From: Anaerolineales bacterium
GTDB taxonomy: Bacteria > Chloroflexota > Anaerolineae > Epilineales > JAANWY01
DNA length: 5,055 bases
Reading direction: 5' to 3'
NCBI GenBank assembly: GCA_018263655.1
Contig: JAANWY010000103.1
Coordinates: 1-5,055 of the forward strand
Shown: positions 1 to 4,280 of the stretch, piece after piece
Position numbering within the stretch: position 1 is the first letter of the stretch
Layout of the letters: every line of letters begins with the position of its first letter
Notes under the pieces: generated by a model
The model's input: only the letters and a program-made list of their open reading frames with translations
Told to the model about the DNA's origin: nothing
Databases searched by the model: none
Made by a program: the position numbers and the translations under genes

Positions 1-170
1 CACCCGAGAGGTACACTTTTCAGTCGGTGTTTCTGGTACAGAATTATATCGTTGCTGACATCGGCTTCGCCTTGGTCTACTCAGGCGGCGTCCTGAGCCT
101 GTCGAAGGGATGCTCCGTAAGTTGCCCCCTGAACGCTTACTGCGGTTTTTCTGACCGTACCAAGCAGATG
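1..170. other. Non-coding region downstream of ilvD
   Basis: This stretch lies 3' of ilvD and carries no gene that I can support. Its left part is AT-rich and shows nothing recognisable. Its centre holds a palindromic repeat (65-107), which is the only candidate for ending the transcript. No T-tract typical of an intrinsic terminator follows the ilvD stop. Open frames on the plus strand across here run antisense into ilvD and look like by-products of GC-rich coding sequence. Confidence 0.6.
65..107. repeat. REP-like palindromic intergenic repeat, possible ilvD terminator
   Basis: There is an inner hairpin with perfect 6-bp arms CTCAGG (80-85) and CCTGAG (92-97) around a 6-base loop. It is flanked by outer arms CTTCG (65-69) and CGAAG (103-107). 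The core CCTGAGCCTGTCGAAGG (92-108) resembles a short motif that I recall as dispersed between genes in many bacterial genomes; only one copy is visible here, so its repeat nature is recalled and not shown. Lying about 65-105 bases beyond the ilvD stop, it could act as a 3' stabilising hairpin or a weak bidirectional terminator. No T-run follows it. Confidence 0.5.
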
Positions 171-1868
171 CTACAGTTCCAGCACCGCACCCTTGCTTGC
201 GCTGGTCGCCATCTTGGCGTAGCGGCCGAGCCAACCGTAGTCAATCTTCGGCGCCGGCGGATGCCACTTCTCACGCCGGCGCGCCAACGCCTCGTCGCTG
301 AGCTCGACCTCCAGCCGGCGCTTCGGGATGTCGATGTGGATGATGTCACCCGGCTCCAGCAGTCCGATGGGACCGCCGGCCGCCGCTTCGGGGCTCACAT
401 GACCAATGCACGCACCTCGCGTGCCACCAGAGAACCGGCCATCGGTGATGAGGGCCACGGAATCGCCCAGGCCCATGCCAACGATGTTGCTGGTCGGCGC
501 TAGCATCTCCTGCATGCCGGGTCCGCCGGCCGGCCCCTCATACCGAATCACCACCACGTCGCCCAGCTTCACCTCGCCGTCCAGAATGCCCTGGTTCGCG
601 TCGTCGTGAGATTCGTAGATCACGGCCGGCCCGCGATGCGTCATCATCTCGGGGACGACGCCGGCCGACTTGATCACCGCGCCCTCGGGCGCCAGGTTGC
701 CGAACAGAATCGCCAGTCCGCCAGTCTCACTGTAGGGATTGTCCAGCGGGCGAATGCAGTCCTCGTCCTGGCTCTCGTGCTCATAGACATTCTCGCCCAG
801 CGTGCGAGCCGTCACCGTCATCTGATCCAGGTGGAGGATGCCGGATCGTTTGGCCAACTCCCGCAGGATAGCCGAGATGCCGCCGGCCCGATCTACATCC
901 TCGACGTGGTAGTCGGACGATGGCGACACCTTGCAGATGCAGGGCACGCGATCGGCCACCTCGTTCAGGCGCTCCAGCGGGTAGTCGACGCCGGCTTCGC
1001 GGGCCAGGGCGATGGTGTGCAGCACCGTGTTCGTCGAGCCGCCCATGGCCATGTCCAGCGCGAAGGCGTTGTCGATGGCTTCCGGTGTGACGATTTGGCG
1101 CGGCGTCAGATCCAGCTCGATCAAGTTCATAAGCTGATGCGCCGCCTGTCGCGCTAAATCCTCGCGCGCCGGATTGATCTTCCACTTACCGTTGGTGGTC
1201 GGTTCGGAGGCCAGAATCGTCCCATTGCCTGGCAGCGCCATCCCCAACGCCTCGCACAGGCAGTTCATCGAGTTGGCCGTGAACATGCCCGAGCACGACC
1301 CGCAGGTAGGACAGCCAAAGTCCTCCAGCGTCTTGAGCTGACCTTCATCGATCTTGCCGGCCTTGTAGGCCCCCACGCCTTCGAAAACCGAGATGAGATC
1401 GACGGTTTGACCCTCGGGCGTCTTGCCGGCCGCCATGGGGCCACCGCTCACAAAAATGGTCGGGATATCGAGGCGCATGGCGGCCATCAGCATACCGGGC
1501 ACAATCTTGTCGCAGTTGGGGATGCAGATCAGGCCATCGAACCAGTGGGCGCGCACCATCGTCTCGACGCTGTCGGCGATGAGCTCGCGACTCGCCAGCG
1601 AGTACTTCATGCCGACGTGACCCATAGCGATGCCGTCGTCCACGCCGATGGTGTGGAACATGAAGGGGACGCCGCCGGCCTCGCACACGGCCTCTCGCAC
1701 CACCTCACCAAATTCCTGGAGATGCACGTGTCCAGGGATTATGTCTGTGTATGAATTCGCAATGGCGACAAAGGGTTTATCCATGTCCTCATCGGTGACG
1801 CCTGTTGCCTTCAGCAAAGAACGATGCGGGGCGCGTTCGAACCCCTTCTTGATCATATCACTTCGCAT
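171..1868 (-). CDS. ilvD: Dihydroxy-acid dehydratase
   Basis: IlvD removes water from 2,3-dihydroxy-3-methylbutanoate or -pentanoate to give the 2-oxo acid precursors of valine, leucine and isoleucine, in the cytoplasm. The 565-residue product is full length for the short, Bacillus-like form. C119-D120-K121 lie in the CIPNCDK motif (cluster ligand, with the Lys that is carbamylated in the family). The CPTCGSCSGMFTANSMNC block (186-203) supplies the next ligand, probably C192. GGSTNT is at 276-281, and DGRFSGG (476-482) carries the presumed base S480. The cysteine of the [2Fe-2S] subgroup's TPCN motif is replaced by glycine (PGHVHL, G46), so an oxygen-sensitive [4Fe-4S]-type enzyme is inferred. 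The ATG at 1868 has a GAGGT Shine-Dalgarno (1877-1881, 8-nt spacing) that overlaps the upstream gene's stop, indicating co-transcription with the toxin-antitoxin genes. Confidence 0.98.
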   Translation of the reverse strand: MRSDMIKKGFERAPHRSLLKATGVTDEDMDKPFVAIANSYTDIIPGHVHLQEFGEVVREAVCEAGGVPFMFHTIGVDDGIAMGHVGMKYSLASRELIADSVETMVRAHWFDGLICIPNCDKIVPGMLMAAMRLDIPTIFVSGGPMAAGKTPEGQTVDLISVFEGVGAYKAGKIDEGQLKTLEDFGCPTCGSCSGMFTANSMNCLCEALGMALPGNGTILASEPTTNGKWKINPAREDLARQAAHQLMNLIELDLTPRQIVTPEAIDNAFALDMAMGGSTNTVLHTIALAREAGVDYPLERLNEVADRVPCICKVSPSSDYHVEDVDRAGGISAILRELAKRSGILHLDQMTVTARTLGENVYEHESQDEDCIRPLDNPYSETGGLAILFGNLAPEGAVIKSAGVVPEMMTHRGPAVIYESHDDANQGILDGEVKLGDVVVIRYEGPAGGPGMQEMLAPTSNIVGMGLGDSVALITDGRFSGGTRGACIGHVSPEAAAGGPIGLLEPGDIIHIDIPKRRLEVELSDEALARRREKWHPPAPKIDYGWLGRYAKMATSASKGAVLEL

Positions 1869-1879
1869 GAGTATCTACC

Positions 1880-2221
1880 TCATTCATCATTATTCAGCTC
1901 AGCAGAGCCTCTTACCAACGTCATCAACACGGGTGTCCGCCCGAAGCGCTGGCGGACGCGCTGGCGTAAGGACTTAAAATCAACATCATGATCTACTACT
2001 TGGCCGTTATGCATAGCAATAAATTGGCCCTGATATTGGTCTCTCAGATCAGGATATCGCTGACGATAGATTTCACTCTCCTCAGAGATTTTTCGGCGTT
2101 GCAAATCCCAGAGATAGCTCCGAACAGCCTCCACGAATATTTCGTCAGTGCTGGCTTCGTACTCTGTGGCAACTTCTTCAATACGTTTGTACATCTCAGG
2201 TTCGACAACTACGGTTGGCAT
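1880..2221 (-). CDS. RHH-like protein with DUF5678-like C-terminal domain, third gene of the toxin-antitoxin locus
   Basis: The 113-residue product has two parts. Residues 1-45 look like a ribbon-helix-helix DNA-binding fold, with a short strand (TVVVEPEMY), a helix and a second helix (TDEIFVEAVRSYLWDL). Residues about 52-103 (tyrosine and arginine, then GQFIAMHNGQVVDHDVD and TPVLMTLV) resemble the small DUF5678 domain. The frame also opens at a TTG (2251) that overlaps the toxin stop, but the ATG at 2221 has a strong GAGGAG site (2229-2234) at 7 nt and is preferred. It starts 26 nt after mazF and ends 11 nt before ilvD. A role as second antitoxin or co-repressor is inferred from position and fold; the real function is unknown. 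The arginine-rich stretch 86-93 is a tandem repeat, RQRV-RQRF. Confidence 0.8.
   Translation of the reverse strand: MPTVVVEPEMYKRIEEVATEYEASTDEIFVEAVRSYLWDLQRRKISEESEIYRQRYPDLRDQYQGQFIAMHNGQVVDHDVDFKSLRQRVRQRFGRTPVLMTLVRGSAELNNDE
1935..1957 (-). other. GC-rich hairpin and 12-bp tandem repeat inside the RHH/DUF5678-like gene
   Basis: Perfect 7-bp arms GTCCGCC (1935-1941) and GGCGGAC (1951-1957) enclose a 9-base loop. The right arm overlaps a direct repeat, GCGCTGGCG at 1946-1954 and 1958-1966 (12-bp period), which encodes the RQRV-RQRF repeat. The hairpin lies about 66 bases upstream of the ilvD ATG. It could affect transcript stability or passage into ilvD, but it has no T-tract and may simply follow from the repeated arginine codons. 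Confidence 0.3.
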
Positions 2222-2247
2222 CTCTTGGCTCCTCAAAGACCTTCGCC

Positions 2248-2316
2248 TCAAAAACCGACACCAAACATCGGATCCAATCCGCCAAAGATTCGCATCATCT
2301 CGTCTATTTCTTCCAT
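2248..2316 (-). repeat. Direct repeat copy A: 3' end of mazF
   Basis: The last 22 codons plus stop of the toxin gene match 4212-4280 at 54 of 69 bases, in the same orientation and about 1.96 kb apart. Ten of the 15 differences are silent, and only three amino acids change. The similarity stops at the ATG on one side and the TGA on the other. See the short frame at 4212-4280. Confidence 0.85.
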
Positions 2317-2613
2317 TTCGTCGACTGCGAGATGGTCAAGGTAGTTAGTCGGCTTCAAGCGTCTTATTTTGTCGATCGTGGTGAGCTGTTCGATGAGGGC
2401 GAGTGTCCGCTGGCCTTGCACTGTCACTGGTACGTGAAAATCAACGTCACCTCTTGCGGAAGTCGATGTGGGAATGACCCACACAGTTGAAAGGGCCAAG
2501 TACAAATTACTCTGGACAATGATCGCGGGACGCAGCCCCTCTTGTTCGTGCCCTGTATGTCTTCCAAAATTGACTCGAAAGACGTCGCCCCGACGCAACC
2601 ACTGTTCACCCAT
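2248..2613 (-). CDS. mazF: MazF/PemK-family toxin (mRNA interferase)
   Basis: Members of this family are small barrel-fold ribonucleases that cut mRNA at short sequences and are blocked by a partner antitoxin. The 121-residue product shows the family pattern: RRGDVFRVNFG (7-17), EQEGLRPAIIVQSN (23-36, with R28 as likely catalytic Arg), a strand ending VIPTSTS (46-52), and ALIEQLTTIDKIR (72-84). The usual threonine after the VP motif aligns with S50, flanked by T49 and T51, so the exact catalytic hydroxyl is unclear. The C-terminus carries a glycine- and phenylalanine-rich tail (GGLDPMFGVGF) beyond where many MazF proteins end. The ATG overlaps the antitoxin stop by 8 nt (ATGGGTGA), and GGAG (2621-2624) lies 7 nt upstream. 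The final 69 bases are duplicated at 4212-4280. It looks intact and probably active; the cut site cannot be predicted. Confidence 0.92.
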   Translation of the reverse strand: MGEQWLRRGDVFRVNFGRHTGHEQEGLRPAIIVQSNLYLALSTVWVIPTSTSARGDVDFHVPVTVQGQRTLALIEQLTTIDKIRRLKPTNYLDHLAVDEMEEIDEMMRIFGGLDPMFGVGF

Positions 2614-2863
2614 CGACGTGCTCCAACGCTTCTTCAGTCACGACCATCCGATCCTCGACAGCGTCAGCAGCTTCCTGAAGCGCCTCCTTGTCCTCCAGAT
2701 ACCATTGCAAGTTCTCTCTAAGCTGCTGCTTACGCTCCTCGACCAGCAGCAAGCGCAGGGCCTCGCGCAGTACCTCGCTCTTGCTGGCGTATCGTCCTTC
2801 GCGCTGCACCCGTTCAACTTGGCCTGCGAGATTGTCGTCCAGTCGCACGGTGATTGTCTTCAC
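2606..2863 (-). CDS. Ribbon-helix-helix (CopG/ParD-like) antitoxin of the MazF pair
   Basis: This is the likely antitoxin: its N-terminal RHH domain should dimerise on DNA and repress the operon, while its C-terminal tail should bind and inhibit the toxin. Visible are the DNA-contact strand VKTITVRLDD, a first helix, the GRYASKSEVLREALRLLL second-helix motif, and an acidic, helical tail of about 43 residues typical of toxin-binding segments. Three starts are possible. The one at 2914 lies between the -10 box and the expected transcript start, so it is excluded. The ATG at 2869 is only 1 nt from the AGGAGG site (2871-2876). The GTG at 2863 is 7 nt away and fits best, giving 85 residues, although the ATG (87 residues) remains possible. 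It overlaps mazF by 8 nt, implying translational coupling. This is an RHH-type partner, unlike the AbrB-type MazE of Escherichia coli. Confidence 0.9.
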   Translation of the reverse strand: MKTITVRLDDNLAGQVERVQREGRYASKSEVLREALRLLLVEERKQQLRENLQWYLEDKEALQEAADAVEDRMVVTEEALEHVDG

Positions 2864-2870
2864 AGCCATC

Positions 2871-2876
2871 CCTCCT
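2871..2876 (-). promoter_or_regulatory. Shine-Dalgarno site that favours the GTG start of the antitoxin
   Basis: A perfect AGGAGG on the minus strand ends 1 nt before the ATG at 2869 and 7 nt before the in-frame GTG at 2863. Normal spacing favours the GTG. If the ATG is used, the cramped spacing would weaken antitoxin translation. Confidence 0.6.
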
Positions 2877-2892
2877 TTCCAAGACTCGTTGC

Positions 2893-2920
2893 AATACAAA
2901 AAGTAATACAACAAGTATTA
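2893..2920. promoter_or_regulatory. Putative toxin-antitoxin operator
   Basis: A perfect inverted repeat, TAATAC (2904-2909) and GTATTA (2915-2920) with a 5-base spacer, overlaps the -10 box. A further AATACAA copy at 2893-2899 lies 12 bp from the AATACAA at 2905-2911, so three AATAC half-sites fall within 27 bases. RHH antitoxins commonly bind short repeated half-sites over their own promoter. Autorepression by the RHH antitoxin, alone or with MazF, is therefore inferred. Confidence 0.6.
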
Positions 2921-2945
2921 TATCATAGACTACTGCTATGTGCAA
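2917..2945 (-). promoter_or_regulatory. Sigma-70-type promoter of the toxin-antitoxin genes
   Basis: On the minus strand a perfect -10 box TATAAT (2917-2922) sits 17 bases from a weaker -35 element TTGCAC (2940-2945), the ideal spacing. The expected transcript start is near 2910, about 47 bases before the antitoxin GTG. The surrounding stretch is the most AT-rich of the window. The promoter follows the aminotransferase stop and would drive antitoxin, mazF, the RHH/DUF5678-like gene and, by continuation, ilvD. Confidence 0.72.
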
Positions 2946-2960
2946 GGAAGCTCGGATGCT

Positions 2961-4184
2961 TCACAAGGTGACAGTTTTCACATCAGCTAATGCCGATTCT
3001 ATGATGCGTGACAAGCGCTGGATGCCTGGCGCAATCTGCGATTCTGGTACGTAACTGTAGCAGAGTCGCATGCGGTTCTGGCCGCGCCGGTCGTGGTAAA
3101 AGGCCGGCCCCGCCACATACGCAACAGATTCCTCTTCGATGGCCTTCTGAAGCAACGCCTCGGTGTCGACACCCTCGGACAACGTCACCCAAGTGTAGAA
3201 GCCACCCTTGGGCCGCGTCCAACGAGCTTCGGACGGGAAGTGCTGATTCAGGGCGGCCAGCATGGCATCGCGCTTGCGGCGGTACACGTCCGTGGCTGCT
3301 GCCACCTGTTTTTCGATCAGACCACGTGATGCGAAAGCCAGCGCCAGATACTGGCCCAAAGTAGACGAGCATTGATCCTGGCCCTGCTTGGCGAGCACCA
3401 GCGCCTCGATGAGGTCCGCCGGCCCCGTCACCCAACCCAGTCGCACGCCCGGGTTGAAAATCTTGGAGAACGTATTGATGTGAATCACGTGCTCGGCGGC
3501 CAGAGCAGCCAGCAGCGGCAGCGCCTCGCCCTCGAACCGCAAGTCGCGATATGCGGCATCCTCGACGATGGGCGCCTGGTATTCCGTTGCCAGTTCGACC
3601 AGCCGGCGCCGGCGCTGCTCCGGAATCGTCACGCCGGCCGGATTCTGGAACGACGGCACGGTGTAGATCATTTTCGGTCGGACGCCGTCGTCGCGCAAAT
3701 CTCGCAGCACCGTTTCAAGCGCGTCCGGCTGCATGCCGTCGTTGTCGAGAGGGACGCCGGCAAAGCGGGCCTCATAGCTCTTGAAGACGTGCAGCGCTGC
3801 CATATAGACCGGCTCGCCCACGACGACCACGTCGCCCGGGTTCAGCAGCACCTTGCAGATGAGGTCCAACGCCGCAATGCCGCCAGTGGTGACCAGCGTC
3901 TCGCCGACGGTCGCGGGCCGGCCCATCTGCGTCACGTGCTCAGCCAGCCACTCGCGGAGCGGCGTGATGCCGGCGGTGGGTCCGTAGCCCAAGGCAGTGC
4001 GGCCGGCATCGGCCAACACCTCCTCCGCGCCGGCCTTCACCTCGTCTAGCAGGAACGTGTCCGGATCGGGCAGGCCGCCGGCGAACGAGATCACGTCCGG
4101 CCGCTCTGCCAGCTTCAGCAAGGCGGCGACGTCAGAGTGTCCGATGGCGTCAAGTCGATCTGCGTAGAGCGATTTCCAAAGCAT
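2961..4184 (-). CDS. PLP-dependent class I/II aminotransferase (LysN / 2-aminoadipate aminotransferase-like)
   Basis: This 407-residue fold-type I aminotransferase should move amino groups between an amino acid and a 2-oxo acid in the cytoplasm. Seen in order are ISFAGGLPDP (32-41), YGPTAGITPLREWL (67-80), the phosphate loop TTGGIAALDLI (99-109; commoner relatives have GSQQALDL), SFQNPAG (178-184, N181), VEDAAYRDL (207-215, D209 and Y212), FSKIFNPGVRLGW (239-251, with K241 as Schiff-base lysine and R248), and RMRLCYSY (371-378, R373 for the substrate carboxylate). The MocR-like winged-helix domain is absent, so it is an enzyme and not a regulator. Placement between leuB and ilvD suggests branched-chain or aminoadipate substrates, but the specificity is not proven. 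The ATG at 4184 is preceded by a G-rich site partly inside a small hairpin (4185-4197). Confidence 0.93.
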   Translation of the reverse strand: MLWKSLYADRLDAIGHSDVAALLKLAERPDVISFAGGLPDPDTFLLDEVKAGAEEVLADAGRTALGYGPTAGITPLREWLAEHVTQMGRPATVGETLVTTGGIAALDLICKVLLNPGDVVVVGEPVYMAALHVFKSYEARFAGVPLDNDGMQPDALETVLRDLRDDGVRPKMIYTVPSFQNPAGVTIPEQRRRRLVELATEYQAPIVEDAAYRDLRFEGEALPLLAALAAEHVIHINTFSKIFNPGVRLGWVTGPADLIEALVLAKQGQDQCSSTLGQYLALAFASRGLIEKQVAAATDVYRRKRDAMLAALNQHFPSEARWTRPKGGFYTWVTLSEGVDTEALLQKAIEEESVAYVAGPAFYHDRRGQNRMRLCYSYVPESQIAPGIQRLSRIIESALADVKTVTL

Positions 4185-4197
4185 GTGGGTACCCCAC
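4185..4197 (-). promoter_or_regulatory. Small hairpin over the ribosome-binding region of the aminotransferase
   Basis: Perfect 5-bp arms GTGGG (4185-4189) and CCCAC (4193-4197) with a 3-base loop lie directly before the aminotransferase ATG. On the minus strand the upstream arm is part of the G-rich run that would act as Shine-Dalgarno sequence, so folding could limit initiation. The stem is short and the effect is speculative. Confidence 0.3.
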
Positions 4198-4211
4198 CCC
4201 CTAAGCGGGCT

Positions 4212-4280
4212 TCATAGTCCTACACCGAACGTAGGATCCAAACCACCAAAAATCCGCATCATCTCATCGATTTCGGCCAT
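4212..4280 (-). pseudogene. 22-codon MazF C-terminal tail: remnant of a second mazF or a micropeptide ORF
   Basis: Directly after the leuB TGA (TGAATG junction), and in the leuB frame, an ATG opens 22 codons ending in TGA. The product shares 19 of 22 residues with MazF residues 100-121, including IDEMMRIFGGLDP and FGVG; the changes are E to A, M to T and the final F to L. The DNA is 78% identical, and 10 of 15 differences fall silently in conserved codons, so the two copies diverged while both were coding. No trace of the rest of a toxin gene is visible, because leuB coding sequence abuts the ATG. The simplest reading is a 3' scar of a diverged toxin gene. A translated micropeptide using stop-start reinitiation from leuB is the alternative. 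The aminotransferase follows after 27 nt. Confidence 0.7.
4212..4280 (-). repeat. Direct repeat copy B: mazF tail next to leuB
   Basis: This is the partner of 2248-2316, in the same orientation. Together the two copies flank the aminotransferase, the antitoxin and most of mazF, so a duplication, insertion or deletion event ending at the mazF tail may have shaped this interval. Confidence 0.8.

Noticed and set aside
27..1157. Long plus-strand frames (27-503, 606-1157) opposite ilvD
   Set aside because: They are antisense to a clearly conserved ilvD, have no recognisable family features, and are the usual by-product of GC-rich codon use.
1869..1930. A separate ilvD promoter (TTGGTA with an AATAAT-like box)
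   Set aside because: The boxes are poor, lie within the end of the preceding gene and would give a very short leader. The evidence is below a reasonable threshold, though a weak promoter is not excluded.
2222..2251. TTG start of the RHH/DUF5678-like gene overlapping the mazF stop
   Set aside because: The ATG at 2221 has a strong GAGGAG site at 7 nt, and the extra residues include that site translated as protein (RSLRSQE).
2870..2914. Upstream antitoxin start at 2914 (15 extra residues)
   Set aside because: That ATG falls just after the -10 box and before the expected transcript start, has no ribosome site, and adds residues unlike an RHH N-terminus.
2947..2962. Hairpin GAAGC/GCTTC at the aminotransferase stop as a terminator
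   Set aside because: It has only 5 bp, overlaps the stop codon, has a 6-base loop and is followed by no T-run, so it is too weak to call.
2468..2971. 167-codon plus-strand frame opposite the antitoxin
   Set aside because: It spans the antitoxin, its promoter and part of mazF in antisense. The minus-strand genes have coherent domains, ribosome sites and overlaps, and this frame has none.
3372..4049. 225-codon plus-strand frame opposite the aminotransferase
   Set aside because: It is rich in His, Arg and Gln with no domain, and antisense to a gene whose catalytic motifs are intact.
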